Shown here piece after piece: positions 1 through 7,993 of a stretch of DNA of 64,000 bases (its first letter is position 1; the number at the start of each line of letters is the position of its first letter). The stretch comes from Pseudomonadota bacterium (GTDB taxonomy: Bacteria; Pseudomonadota; Alphaproteobacteria; Caulobacterales; Caulobacteraceae). The translations under genes and the position numbers were made by a program. The notes beneath the pieces are model-generated. The model had not been told where the DNA came from, did no database searches, and worked only from the letters and a program-made list of their open reading frames with translations. Where the stretch lies: positions 23,518 to 87,517 of the forward strand of contig JAEXZS010000040.1 in the NCBI GenBank assembly GCA_023451375.1, written 5' to 3'.

Positions 1-2
1 TG

Positions 3-806
3 TTCGGCGCGGCTGAGGTCGTGTTGCTGGACGACGGAACCGGCGACGCCGACCTGACCGCGCGACTGAAGACGGCGCTCCACGCCTTGGCGCTGCCCGC
101 GCGGCTGATCACCCTCTCGGCCAATGAAGGCCGTGCGCGCGGGCGCAATCGCCTGACGATCGCCGCTCGCGGCCGCGCCTGGCTGTTTCTCGACAGCGAT
201 ATGAGGCCCGACACGCCGCGCTTTCTCCAGACCTGGATCGCGCAGATGGCCGAGCGGGACCCGGCTGTCGCCTTCGGCGGCTTCTCGCTGGACCAGGCGC
301 CGACCGAGCCGCGCTTCGCCGTCCACCGCGCCCTGTCCGGCGCATCGGAATGCCTGCCAGCCTCCGAGCGGGCGAAGCAGCCCGAGAAGTACGTCTACAC
401 CTCCAACCTGCTGGTCCGCCGCGATGTCTTCGCCGCCGAGGCCTTCGACCCCGGCTTCTCCGGCTGGGGCTGGGAGGACGTGGAGTGGGCCATGCGCGTG
501 TCGCGACGGTTCGAGGTCGTGCACATCGACAACCCGGCCACGCACATGGGCCTGGACACCGTCGAGGACCTGGCGCGCAAGTTCGATCAGGGCGCCGGCA
601 ACTTCGCTCGCGTCGTCGCCCTCCATCCGCGGATCGTCGCCGCCTACCCCAGCTACAGGGCGGCCAGGGCGTTGAAGCGCCTGCCCGCCCTGCCCCTGCT
701 GCGTCGCCTGACCCGGCGTGCGGCGCGGACGGATGCGCTGCCCGTCGGAGCCCGCGCCTTCGCCCTGCGACTGTATCGCGCGGCTGTCTATGCGGGCGCG
801 CTCTGA
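3..806 (+). CDS. GT2 family glycosyltransferase, 5' end cut by window
   Basis: Probably transfers an activated sugar to a growing envelope polysaccharide, given the neighbouring export genes. The frame is open from base 3 with no stop, and its first residues (VVLLDDGTGD) match the first beta strand of a GT-A fold, so the true start lies upstream of the window. FLDSDMRPDT is the expected metal-binding acidic motif, and GWGWEDVEWAMR near the middle is the acidic acceptor-site motif of GT2 and galactosyltransferase-like enzymes. The C-terminus is basic and helical. It ends one base before the next glycosyltransferase, so the two are surely co-transcribed. The donor sugar cannot be read from the sequence. 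Confidence 0.85.
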   Translation, partial: FGAAEVVLLDDGTGDADLTARLKTALHALALPARLITLSANEGRARGRNRLTIAARGRAWLFLDSDMRPDTPRFLQTWIAQMAERDPAVAFGGFSLDQAPTEPRFAVHRALSGASECLPASERAKQPEKYVYTSNLLVRRDVFAAEAFDPGFSGWGWEDVEWAMRVSRRFEVVHIDNPATHMGLDTVEDLARKFDQGAGNFARVVALHPRIVAAYPSYRAARALKRLPALPLLRRLTRRAARTDALPVGARAFALRLYRAAVYAGAL

Positions 807-807
807 C

Positions 808-1785
808 ATGCGCGATGTCGCCGTCGTCATCCCGACCCTGCGCCGGCTGGAAAGCCTGGAGCGGGCCGTGCGCTCGGTCTTCGCCCAGTCCGAGGCGCTG
901 GAGCGCATCGCCGAGATCGTGGTGGCTGACAACGACCCGGACGGTTCGGCCGCGGCGCTGGTCGCGCGCCTGTCGGCCGAAGCGCCCGTTCCCCTGACCT
1001 ACGCGCACGCGCCCATCCCCGGCGTAGCCACCGCCCGCAACGTCGGCCTGGCGGCGACCGAGGCGCCGCTGATCGCCTTTCTCGACGACGACGAGGCCGC
1101 CTCCCCCCGCTGGCTGGCCGCCTTGCTGGACGCCCAAGCCAAGACCGGAGCAGACGTCGTCTTCGGCCCGATCCAGGGTCGTGTTCCCGAGGGCACCGGC
1201 TGGACGACCCACTATCTAGAAGCCTTCTTCGGCCGCGCCGGGCCTGCCGAGACCGGGCCGCTGGACGAGCCCTGGGGCTGCGGCAACTCGCTGATGGTGC
1301 GCGCGACCGCCCTGCCCGGCCCGACGCCTTTCGACATCGCCGCCGACCAGACGGGGGGCGAGGACGACAAGCTGTTCGCCGGCCTGTCCGCGCGTGGCGG
1401 CCGCTACGGCTGGGCCGCCGACGCCTGGGCGGACGAGTTCGCCCCGCCGCATCGCGCGACCCTGCGCTACGCCCTGACCCGCGCCTTCGCCTACGGGCAG
1501 GGGCCCAGCCAGACGGCCGCCGCCGCCCGCGATCGGCCGGCCCTCGCGCGCTGGATGCTGATCGGGGCGGCGCAAGCCGGCGTGTGGGGCCTGGTCTCGC
1601 TAGTGCTGTTCGTCCTGCGCCGCCCGTCCCGCATCCAGGCCTACGACCGGCTGGCGCGCGGCCTGGGGAAGGTGTTCTGGATGCAGGGGTTCGAGCCGAA
1701 ACTCTATGGAACAGCCCTGCTGAAGCCGCACGCGGCCACCGAAGTTCAGCCCGCCAGCCGCTTCAGGAATGACGGCGTCTTGTAG
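808..1785 (+). CDS. GT2 family glycosyltransferase
   Basis: A second GT2 enzyme of 325 residues. The ATG at 808 was chosen because it gives a canonical N-terminus (MRDVAVVIPTLRRLESL) directly after the upstream stop; the in-frame ATG at 718 lies inside the previous gene. VVADNDPDGS and IAFLDDDEAAS are the two nucleotide-sugar and metal motifs, and a hydrophobic stretch around residues 245-265 could anchor it to the inner membrane. Holdfast loci of Caulobacter contain GT2 enzymes (HfsG, HfsL), and the adjacent genes look like hfsA/B/D, so a role in holdfast polysaccharide is plausible, but which Hfs protein this matches is not established. Its last 40 bases overlap the end of the opposite-strand hfsB-like gene. 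Confidence 0.85.
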   Translation: MRDVAVVIPTLRRLESLERAVRSVFAQSEALERIAEIVVADNDPDGSAAALVARLSAEAPVPLTYAHAPIPGVATARNVGLAATEAPLIAFLDDDEAASPRWLAALLDAQAKTGADVVFGPIQGRVPEGTGWTTHYLEAFFGRAGPAETGPLDEPWGCGNSLMVRATALPGPTPFDIAADQTGGEDDKLFAGLSARGGRYGWAADAWADEFAPPHRATLRYALTRAFAYGQGPSQTAAAARDRPALARWMLIGAAQAGVWGLVSLVLFVLRRPSRIQAYDRLARGLGKVFWMQGFEPKLYGTALLKPHAATEVQPASRFRNDGVL

Positions 1786-2447
1786 GTCGAACGGTTCATC
1801 ACCACGCCGGCGATGCGGCCGCCAACGGCCTCGATCTCGTCGCGCAGGATGACCGGCTCGTTCGCCGCCGTGCTCTCGGCCGCCACCACCAGCACCGTCA
1901 TGTCGACGAAGGGCGCCAGGATGATCGCCATGTCGTTGCGGTCGGCCGCGGGGGCGTCGATGACGATGGTGTCGGCGTGGGGCCGCAGGGCGTCCCAGTA
2001 CCGCGGCTCGCCGATGGCCTCGACGCGGTGACCCGACCGCAGCGCCTCCATGTGGAAGCGCGTGACCCACAGCCGCCCGCCCAGACACGGCCGGGTGGTC
2101 ATCAGGCGCGAAGGCGGCACCGGCTTGCCGTCTCTCCCGACGACGCGCGGCGTCACGGTGAAGAAGGCCGATCCGTCGGGCGAGGCCTGGGCCGGCTTGC
2201 CCAGCTGGCCGAAACGGTCCGCGTCGGCGGCCACGGCCTCCAGCTGTCCCTGCTGCATCAAGTCGCCGTCGATCAGCCACACCGGCCGGCGGGCGCGCAC
2301 GGCGGCCAGCCGCGCGTATTCGCGGGCGACGGTCGAGACGCCTTCCCCCGAGGCGGCCGAGGCGAACTGGATCACGCGGGCGCGGTGCGCCGGGGCGGGT
2401 CCCAGCGCCGCCCACAGACCGGCCATTTCGGATGTCAGATCGACCAT
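1746..2447 (-). CDS. hfsB: CpsD/BY-kinase-like ATPase, probable HfsB
   Basis: A 233-residue P-loop protein resembling the cytoplasmic kinase half of Wzc/CpsD systems, which drives polymer length control and export with a Wzz-type partner; the partner here is the adjacent hfsA-like gene 51 bases upstream. The Walker A region reads GEGVST where CpsD family members have GEGKST, so the key lysine is replaced by valine. The A' region (WLIDGDLMQ) and B-like region (TIVIDAPAA) are recognisable. The C-terminus has no tyrosine cluster, unlike autophosphorylating BY-kinases. It is probably a degenerate, possibly structural, member. The name rests on gene order (two GTs, B, A, divergent D) recalled from Caulobacter holdfast loci rather than on alignment. 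Confidence 0.7.
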   Translation of the reverse strand: MVDLTSEMAGLWAALGPAPAHRARVIQFASAASGEGVSTVAREYARLAAVRARRPVWLIDGDLMQQGQLEAVAADADRFGQLGKPAQASPDGSAFFTVTPRVVGRDGKPVPPSRLMTTRPCLGGRLWVTRFHMEALRSGHRVEAIGEPRYWDALRPHADTIVIDAPAADRNDMAIILAPFVDMTVLVVAAESTAANEPVILRDEIEAVGGRIAGVVMNRSTYKTPSFLKRLAG

Positions 2448-2498
2448 CGAATCGCTATGCGGGCTCCCTCGCGCGGCGAACCTAGCATGCGGCCCGCG

Positions 2499-3938
2499 TC
2501 AGCGTCCCTTGGCCGGCGCGACCGCCAGCACCGGCATGTCCAGGGTCCGCGACACCGATTCCGGCGTGGTGAAACCCCGCCGCGTGAAGACGCGCAGCAA
2601 GCCCACGCACAGGGCGGTGAAGCCGGCGAACAGGAAGACCGCGGCCAGGGCCGGAATCTTCAGGCTCTTGCCCGTCGCCGGCGGCTGGGCGCGCTCGATG
2701 ACGGTGACGTTGTCGGCGCCGGCGGCCACCAGGGCGTTGTCGGCGCGGCTCTGGCTCTCGCGCTGCTGGAACTCGCGGATATTGGCGGTCAGCACCTCGC
2801 GATTGCTGGCCAGGGTGGCGTTCTCCGATTCCAGCGCCGTCAGCCGCGCTTGCCGCAATCGGATGTCCCCCAGCTGCCGGTCCAGCACCGCCAGACGCGC
2901 GGCCAGCGAATCCCGCTCGGCCTGGGTGTTGATCCGGGTGCTCTCCAGCTCGGTCCAGACCGGGTTCGGTCCGGTGCGGACTTCCCGGGGGCCCACCGCC
3001 GTGCCCGTGGCCACATACTGCTGCAACTGGGCGATGCGCGCCTCGATGTCCTTCACCGGCTGGGCCTCGGGCGTATAGCGCGACAGCAGCTGTTCCCTCT
3101 CGGTGCGCAGCTGCAGCACCTGGTCCTGGGCCGAGATGTTGAGATCCTGCTGCAGGGCCACCTCGGCGGGGGTCTGGTTCTGGAGGGCGACCAGGGTCTG
3201 CAGCCGCCGCGCGGACTGGTTCAGTTGCGCCTGCACCGACAGTCGCTCGGCGAAGGTGGTCTGGTAGGTGGCCGCCAGCGTCGCCTTGGCCGCCGCGAAG
3301 TCGCCGATGTTGTTCGACGCCAGGAACTGCTCATAGGCGCGGTCGGCCTGGCCCAGATCGTCCTCGAAGGCGACGCGCTGCTGAGAAATGGCGGGCGTCT
3401 TGTCCAGAAAGACCTCGCGCCGATAGGCCAGGTACTGGTCGATGACGGCGTTCAGCACGCGCGCGGCCCGTTCCGGGTCGTCCGCCTCGTAGCTGAGCTG
3501 GATCACCGCGCTGCCGGGCGCGGTGCCGACCCCCAGGCTGGTCCCGAGCATCTTGCGCGCCGCGGCCTCGGCGCGTTCGGGCGGTCCCTTCGGCTGCTCG
3601 CCCAGGATGGCGGCGGGGCCCAGCGCCTGCACCACGCGATGGCGCACCTGGCTCGAGCCCAGGATGCTGGCTTCGGTGTTGGCGACCTGGTCGCCCTGCG
3701 GCGCCTGAGTCTGCGCCTCGACGCCGACACGCGGACGGTAGACGTATTCCTGGCCCACCCCCGCGAAGACCGCGCCGGTGGCGGTGTAGTTCTTCTTCAG
3801 GGTCAGAGCCAAGGCCGCGCCGATGACGAAGAGGACCAGGAAGACCCCGATCATCAGCAGCAGTTCGCGGAACAGCAGGCCCACGACATCCAGCACGCCG
3901 TAGCGCGGTCTTGCCGTGACATGGGCCGTCGAACGCAT
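2499..3938 (-). CDS. hfsA: Wzz/Wzc-type polysaccharide chain-length protein, probable HfsA
   Basis: An inner-membrane co-polymerase. An N-terminal hydrophobic segment (LLLMIGVFLVLFVIGAALAL, around residues 27-46) and a second near residue 440 flank a large periplasmic region rich in predicted coiled coil (long Gln/Glu/Arg/Leu helices). This is the Wzz fold that controls polymer length and contacts the outer-membrane exporter. The cytoplasmic kinase domain is absent, supplied in split form by the CpsD-like gene downstream. I chose the ATG at 3938; a GTG at 3962 would add eight residues. It is divergent from the Wza-like gene, with a CtrA-like box between them. The holdfast assignment is inferred from gene order; generic exopolysaccharide export is the alternative. 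Confidence 0.75.
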   Translation of the reverse strand: MRSTAHVTARPRYGVLDVVGLLFRELLLMIGVFLVLFVIGAALALTLKKNYTATGAVFAGVGQEYVYRPRVGVEAQTQAPQGDQVANTEASILGSSQVRHRVVQALGPAAILGEQPKGPPERAEAAARKMLGTSLGVGTAPGSAVIQLSYEADDPERAARVLNAVIDQYLAYRREVFLDKTPAISQQRVAFEDDLGQADRAYEQFLASNNIGDFAAAKATLAATYQTTFAERLSVQAQLNQSARRLQTLVALQNQTPAEVALQQDLNISAQDQVLQLRTEREQLLSRYTPEAQPVKDIEARIAQLQQYVATGTAVGPREVRTGPNPVWTELESTRINTQAERDSLAARLAVLDRQLGDIRLRQARLTALESENATLASNREVLTANIREFQQRESQSRADNALVAAGADNVTVIERAQPPATGKSLKIPALAAVFLFAGFTALCVGLLRVFTRRGFTTPESVSRTLDMPVLAVAPAKGR

Positions 3939-3992
3939 GGGCGGGCCGAATCCTGAAAGCACTTGTTCCAGACCACCCTTCGCCGACCCGCG

Positions 3993-4007
3993 TTAACCAT
4001 CAGTTAC
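3993..4007. promoter_or_regulatory. CtrA-like box between hfsA and hfsD
   Basis: TTAACCATCAGTTAC matches the CtrA recognition pattern TTAA-N7-TTAA with one mismatch. It lies in the 123-base divergent gap, followed at 4009 by a TATAAG-like -10 element pointing towards the Wza-like gene. CtrA is the cell-cycle master regulator of Caulobacterales. The match is by eye only; a single near-match in a GC-rich genome is suggestive, not proof. Confidence 0.4.
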
Positions 4008-4061
4008 CTATAAGCCGCCAGGCTGCGCCAACGCCTTCTCCAGTCGGATCGACCGATTCCC

Positions 4062-4817
4062 ATGACGCCTGATCGCCGCCTGTTCCTGCTGGCCCTCGGC
4101 TCGGCGAGCCTCACCGCCCTTGCCGCCTGCGGAGGCGGCGGCGGTTCGCGCATGCCGCTGCCCGCCGGAAGCGCGCGGCGCGTCGAGGCGGCTCCGGCCG
4201 GAGACTTCCCAGCCATCCCCTTCGCCGACTGGACCGACGCCGAGCCGGAGTACCGGCTGTATCCAGGCGACGAGATCGAGGTGGCCCTGCCGACGGCGGC
4301 GGAATTGACGCGAACCCTGCGCGTCGCGCCGGACGGGCGCATCGCCCTGCCCCTCATAGGCAATGTGATGGCGGCGGATCGCAGCCTGACGGAGCTGCAG
4401 CAGGGGCTGTCGGCGACCTACGCCTCGCAGCTGGTGCGGCCGATCGTCGAGGTGACGCTGCGCCAGGCCGGGCCGATCCGCGTCTGGGTGGACGGCGAGG
4501 TGCGGACCCCCGGGGTGATCGAGATGACCGGCGATCTGGACGCCTATCAGGCCGTGATCCAGGCCGGGGGCGTCATGCCAGGGTCGAACTCCCGCAGCGT
4601 GGCCCTGATCCGGCGGGGACCGGGCGGCAGCCGCATGATGCGCGTCATCGACCTGCGACCGCGTCAGGCCGAAGTCGTCGCCCTGCGCCGCGGCGACATC
4701 ATCTTCGTGCCGCGTTCGACGTTGGGCGAGTTGGCCGCCTTCTTCACCCAGGTGCGCAACGCCCTGCCGGTCGGCTTCAGCTACGCCATCAACGGCAACA
4801 CCTACGCCTCGTCCTGA
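4062..4817 (+). CDS. hfsD: Wza-like polysaccharide export lipoprotein, probable HfsD
   Basis: An outer-membrane polysaccharide channel protein of 251 residues. The N-terminus is a twin-arginine-like, then hydrophobic, signal sequence ending in a lipobox (LTALAAC, Cys23). The Poly_export domain follows from about residue 62 (YRLYPGDEIEVALP, then a conserved VAPDGRIALPLIG), and an SLBB-type domain covers roughly residues 145-220 (VWVDGEVRTPGVIEM). The length suits a short Wza/HfsD rather than full Wza. It is transcribed away from the hfsA-like gene, the arrangement expected for an exporter whose inner-membrane partners are divergent. It is followed immediately by a convergent small gene with abutting stop codons. 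Confidence 0.8.
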   Translation: MTPDRRLFLLALGSASLTALAACGGGGGSRMPLPAGSARRVEAAPAGDFPAIPFADWTDAEPEYRLYPGDEIEVALPTAAELTRTLRVAPDGRIALPLIGNVMAADRSLTELQQGLSATYASQLVRPIVEVTLRQAGPIRVWVDGEVRTPGVIEMTGDLDAYQAVIQAGGVMPGSNSRSVALIRRGPGGSRMMRVIDLRPRQAEVVALRRGDIIFVPRSTLGELAAFFTQVRNALPVGFSYAINGNTYASS

Positions 4818-5120
4818 TCAGGCGACCAGCTTGACGACGCCCTGGTCGATATAGCGCCGGGCGGCGCGCTGGGCCTCGGCCAGTTCGTCGCGCTCCATCT
4901 CCTGACCGATCTCGCGGCGGTAGACGCGCGCTTCGACCGAGCCCTTCATCGCCGCCAGGTTGAAGATCATATGGGCCGACACCCGGTCCATCGGACAACC
5001 GCCCGAACCGGCCGAATACATCATGCCCAGCTTGAACAGTTCGTCGCCTGACATGTTCGCCGTCGGCAGCGGCAGGCTCTCGGCCTGCAGGTCGTGCGCC
5101 ATTTCTTGCGCGTTCATCAC
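4818..5120 (-). CDS. small Sel1-repeat-like protein
   Basis: A 100-residue soluble protein. The segment LGMMYSAGSGGCPMDRVSAH followed by an aromatic-hydrophobic helix and AAMKGSVEAR fits one Sel1-type repeat (LGxxYxxGxGV..D...A...F..AA..G...A), a helical repeat used in protein-protein contacts. The rest is a charged helix ending in VVKLVA. There is no signal peptide. Its stop abuts that of the hfsD-like gene, and its promoter must lie in the AT-richer 5121-5290 gap, which contains a TTAAC element near 5192. A role alongside holdfast export is possible from position only. Confidence 0.65.
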   Translation of the reverse strand: MMNAQEMAHDLQAESLPLPTANMSGDELFKLGMMYSAGSGGCPMDRVSAHMIFNLAAMKGSVEARVYRREIGQEMERDELAEAQRAARRYIDQGVVKLVA

Positions 5121-5290
5121 CGTATCTCCCGTCGGGCGCCGTTCTGGAGCCCGCCTTCTGATACGCGATCAAATACCCACGTTTTGAAGTTAGAGTTAAC
5201 GGCGAAGGCCATCGCCGAACTTTTCAGTAAAGCAGATATGAATACTCGTCCGGCCGATCACATCTCCGAAGCCGCCTGACGATCCTTCGT

Positions 5291-6016
5291 TCACGAACGA
5301 CGGGCGCGCTGACCGAACAGGAGCTTGCGCGCGTCCTCCGCCGCCTTTCCTCCGGCGGCCAGGTTCCGGCGCAGGTCCTCCCCCGCCGCCCTCCCCTTCC
5401 GTACCGCCGGACGGTCGCCCACCCGCCGCATCCAGCCGCGCAGGTTCGGAAACTCGTCGATATCCTGTCCCTGCAGGTCCGGCAGCACCCACGGCCAGGC
5501 CGCCATGTCGGCGATCGAATAGTCCCCCGCCAGGTAGTCGCGGTCCCCCAGGCGCCGGTCCATGACGCCGTACAGCCGGTGCGTCTCGTCCGTATAGCGG
5601 CGAACGCCATAGGCGATCTGGCGCTGGTCGCGGATCATGGCCGGCGCGTACTGGCGGAAGTGGTGCGTCTGGCCCGCCATCGGACCCAGTCCGCCGACCT
5701 GCCAGAACAGCCATTGGTCGACCTCGACCTTGCCCCGCGCGTCAGCGGGATAGAAGCGGCCCGACTTCACGCCGAGGTACTGCAGGATGGCGCCGGACTC
5801 GAAGATGGAGATCGGCTCCCCGTCCGGCCCGTCAGGATCGACGATCGCGGGCATGCGGCCGTTCGGACTGATGGCCTGGAAATCGGGCGCGAACTGCTCA
5901 CCCGCGCCGATGTTCACCGGCCGCACCCGGTAAGGCAGGCTCATCTCCTCCAAGGCGATGGTGATCTTCCAGCCGTTCGGCGTGGGCCAGTACCAAAGTT
6001 CGATCGGTCGCGGCAT
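5291..6016 (-). CDS. glutathione S-transferase family protein
   Basis: A 241-residue cytosolic GST-fold protein. The thioredoxin-like N-terminal domain begins IELWYWPTPNGWKITIALEE, which is the YfcG/YghU (nu-class, disulfide-bond oxidoreductase) pattern. It then has the cis-proline segment GRMPAIVDPD and ESGAILQYLG for glutathione gamma-glutamyl binding, followed by the all-helical C-terminal domain (DYSIADMAAWPWV is the conserved N-capping box). The ATG at 6016 was preferred because GGAGG sits seven bases upstream; an in-frame ATG at 6028 is possible. The likely role is glutathione-dependent disulfide reduction or peroxide detoxification. Substrate unknown. Confidence 0.88.
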   Translation of the reverse strand: MPRPIELWYWPTPNGWKITIALEEMSLPYRVRPVNIGAGEQFAPDFQAISPNGRMPAIVDPDGPDGEPISIFESGAILQYLGVKSGRFYPADARGKVEVDQWLFWQVGGLGPMAGQTHHFRQYAPAMIRDQRQIAYGVRRYTDETHRLYGVMDRRLGDRDYLAGDYSIADMAAWPWVLPDLQGQDIDEFPNLRGWMRRVGDRPAVRKGRAAGEDLRRNLAAGGKAAEDARKLLFGQRARRS

Positions 6017-6180
6017 GCGGGCCTCCATGGAGGCCCTGTTGTGGGCCGCCGGGGCGCGACAGGCAACGTCGCGAAAGCTGACAGCCCCGTTCAGGACGAG
6101 TTCATGCGCCCCGCCGCACCGTTTCATCATTAACGGACCCTGTCGGCGTGCCCGTCGCGGTCCAAGACTGGAGCACGAAG

Positions 6181-6765
6181 ATGAACCGCCTGACCAAGGC
6201 CGCAGTCGTCGCCCTGGCGCTATCGACCACGGCCGCCCCCATGCTCGCGGAGGCCCAAAGCCGCGACCGCCGCGAGTATCGCCAGGACCGGCGCGACGAC
6301 CGCCGCGACTTCCGCAATGAACGCCGGGAGGATCGCCGTGATTGGCGGCAGGGCGAGTATCGTGATCGCGGCGAATACCGCCGGGACCGCCGCGATGATC
6401 GTCGGGACTATCGCCAGGAACGCCGCGAGGACCGCCGCGACTGGCGCAACGACCGCTGGGATCGCGGCAATCCGAACTGGTGGCGCGGCCGGTCGGACTT
6501 CCGCGGCTACAACGGCGCGCGTCGCGGTTACTGGTACGCGCCCGGCCACGGCTATTATCGCGTCGAGCCACGCTACCACGGCTATCGCTGGCGGACCGGC
6601 GGCTACCTGCCGCGTCAGTATCGCAGCTACTATGTCAGCGACCCGTATTTCTACGGCCTGCGTCCGGCGCCGCGCGGCTATCGCTATGTCCACGCCGGCA
6701 GCGACATCCTGCTGGTCGCCGTGGCGACCGGCCTGATCGCCAGCGTCCTGTCGAACGTCTATTGA
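6181..6765 (+). CDS. RcnB-like secreted protein with Arg/Asp-rich linker
   Basis: A 194-residue periplasmic protein. A signal peptide (about residues 1-26, ending AEAQS) is followed by a strongly charged region of repeated DRR(D/E)xR units (about residues 27-95), then a Tyr/Trp/Gly-rich C-terminal domain with the RcnB-family pattern (YWYAPGHGYYRVE, WRTGGYLPRQYR, a VSDPYFYGLRPAPRGYRYV core, and a hydrophobic end). RcnB proteins influence nickel/cobalt homeostasis in E. coli, but in alphaproteobacteria the role of such copies is unclear. Start at 6181 because GGAG lies eight bases upstream and the signal peptide begins there. A terminator separates it from a related second gene. Confidence 0.82.
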   Translation: MNRLTKAAVVALALSTTAAPMLAEAQSRDRREYRQDRRDDRRDFRNERREDRRDWRQGEYRDRGEYRRDRRDDRRDYRQERREDRRDWRNDRWDRGNPNWWRGRSDFRGYNGARRGYWYAPGHGYYRVEPRYHGYRWRTGGYLPRQYRSYYVSDPYFYGLRPAPRGYRYVHAGSDILLVAVATGLIASVLSNVY

Positions 6766-6788
6766 GCCCCCCCTTTCTCGCCGCCCGG

Positions 6789-6820
6789 AAGCCCCGCCCC
6801 TGTCGCGGGGCTTCTTGCGT
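6789..6820 (+). terminator. Rho-independent terminator after first RcnB-like gene
   Basis: A 9-bp perfect stem (AAGCCCCGC, 6789-6797, pairing with 6805-6813) with a 7-base loop, followed by a short pyrimidine run (CTTGCGTTT). It sits 24 bases after the stop codon at 6765. Confidence 0.75.
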
Positions 6821-6912
6821 TTGGGCGCTCGAACAACGTTCAGCCGGGGTTCATGGACAGGGGTCGAAGTTGGATCACAAGCCGCCGAAAGCGGCATTCG
6901 AGGAATGAGCCA

Positions 6913-7932
6913 ATGAAACGCCTTCTGATGGCCTTCACCGCCATCGCCGCCCTGGCCGGCCCGCTCGCGGCGCCGATCGAGGCCTTGGCGCAGGAACGCT
7001 CGCGCGAACGACCGGCCCGGCAGGCCGGCGACGGCGAAGCGCGCGCGCTCCAGCCCCCACAGCGCGGCCAGCGCCCGCAACGCCCGTCCGGAGAAGCCCG
7101 GCCGTCGAGGCCCGCGGACCGGCCGGACAGGCCGGACAGACCCGCCCGACCGGATCGTCCCGACGGCGCCGCACGGCTCGATAGACCGGACCGCCCCAAC
7201 AGGCCGGATCAGCCCGCGCGACCGGATCGCCCCAACCGCCCTGACCGGCCCGATCGTCCGGACAGACCCGACCGTCCCGATAGACCCGACCGTCCAAATA
7301 GGCCGGATCGGCCCGACAGACCCGATCGTCCGGATAGGCCCGATCGCCCTGATAGACCCGATCGCCCGGATCGTCCGGAATGGAACCGCCCCGACCGGCC
7401 GGATCGGCCGAACCGTCCTGATCGCCCGGACAGACCTGATCGCCCGGATCGCCCTAACCGGCCGGACAGACCCGATCGCCCGGATCGCCCCGACCGGCCG
7501 GACAGGCCCGATCGCCCCGATCGTCCGGATCGCCCAAGCTGGAACCGGCCCGATCGTGATCGCGATCATTGGGAGTTCCGTCGTCGCTTCGACCGCGATC
7601 ACTGGCGGCGCGAATTCCATCGCAACCATCGTCCCGACTGGTGGCGGCACGACCGGCGCTTCCGCGACTACAGCGGCGTCCGGATCGGCTTCTACTTCGC
7701 GCCGGGCTGGGGCTACTACAGCGTGCCGCGCTCCTACTGGGGTCGCGTCTGGTCCGAGGGGCAATACCTGCCCGACACCTTCTGGCGCTACCGGCTGAAC
7801 GACTGGCGGACCTACGGCCTGGGCTATCCGCCGGCGGGCACGCGCTGGGTGCTGGTGGACAACACCATCTACCTGATCGACGAGCGCGACGGCTACATCA
7901 TCGAGGTCATCCGCGACGCCTGGAACTGGTAG
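6913..7932 (+). CDS. RcnB-like secreted protein with long Arg-Pro-Asp repeat
   Basis: A 339-residue paralogue of the preceding gene. It has a signal peptide (about residues 1-27, ending ALAQ), an Arg/Gln-rich spacer, a long low-complexity stretch of DRP/NRP tripeptides (about residues 66-210), and a C-terminal RcnB-like domain (FYFAPGWGYYSVP, WSEGQYLPDTFWRYRL, GLGYPPAGTRWVLVD, ending EVIRDAWNW). The start is supported by GAGGAA about ten bases upstream. The proline-rich repeat probably forms an extended, highly charged polyproline-like spacer in the periplasm or at the cell wall. A metal-related role is only inferred from family membership. A strong terminator follows. Confidence 0.82.
   Translation: MKRLLMAFTAIAALAGPLAAPIEALAQERSRERPARQAGDGEARALQPPQRGQRPQRPSGEARPSRPADRPDRPDRPARPDRPDGAARLDRPDRPNRPDQPARPDRPNRPDRPDRPDRPDRPDRPDRPNRPDRPDRPDRPDRPDRPDRPDRPDRPEWNRPDRPDRPNRPDRPDRPDRPDRPNRPDRPDRPDRPDRPDRPDRPDRPDRPSWNRPDRDRDHWEFRRRFDRDHWRREFHRNHRPDWWRHDRRFRDYSGVRIGFYFAPGWGYYSVPRSYWGRVWSEGQYLPDTFWRYRLNDWRTYGLGYPPAGTRWVLVDNTIYLIDERDGYIIEVIRDAWNW
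7110..7545 (+). repeat. coding tripeptide repeat (Asp/Asn-Arg-Pro)
   Basis: Roughly 45 in-frame 9-base units encode DRP or NRP, interrupted twice by EWNRP/SWNRP-like units. The units are conserved as protein but vary in codons: Arg appears as CGT, CGC, CGG, AGA and AGG, and Asp as GAT and GAC. This argues for selection on the peptide rather than very recent slippage. It is not a CRISPR array: there are no spacers and the frame is kept throughout. Confidence 0.85.
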
Positions 7933-7946
7933 CCGCACAAAGCAAC

Positions 7947-7979
7947 GGGCCCGGAGAGCAATCTCCGGGCCCTTCTTTG
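7947..7979. terminator. strong bidirectional terminator
   Basis: An 11-bp perfect stem (GGGCCCGGAGA, 7947-7957, pairing with 7962-7972) with a GCAA tetraloop and TTCTTTGTT downstream. The other strand has an A/T-rich flank too, so it can serve both the RcnB-like gene and the convergent gatB. Confidence 0.88.
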
Positions 7980-7993
7980 TTCGGGCCGGCGCC

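Noticed and set aside
1977..3956. Long plus-strand open frame opposite the hfsA/hfsB-like genes
   Set aside because: Composition is Arg/Gln/Gly-rich shadow with no recognisable domain; the minus strand has the Wzz-like and CpsD-like proteins.
7110..7545. Possible CRISPR-like or minisatellite array
   Set aside because: Units are 9-base codon triplets in a continuous frame with no spacers or leader; it is a coding repeat.
6220..7938. Long open frame on the minus strand opposite the two RcnB-like genes
   Set aside because: It is low-complexity (Ile/Arg/Pro/Val repeats) mirrored from the plus-strand DRP repeat; it lacks a ribosome-binding site, and it crosses two real genes and terminators.
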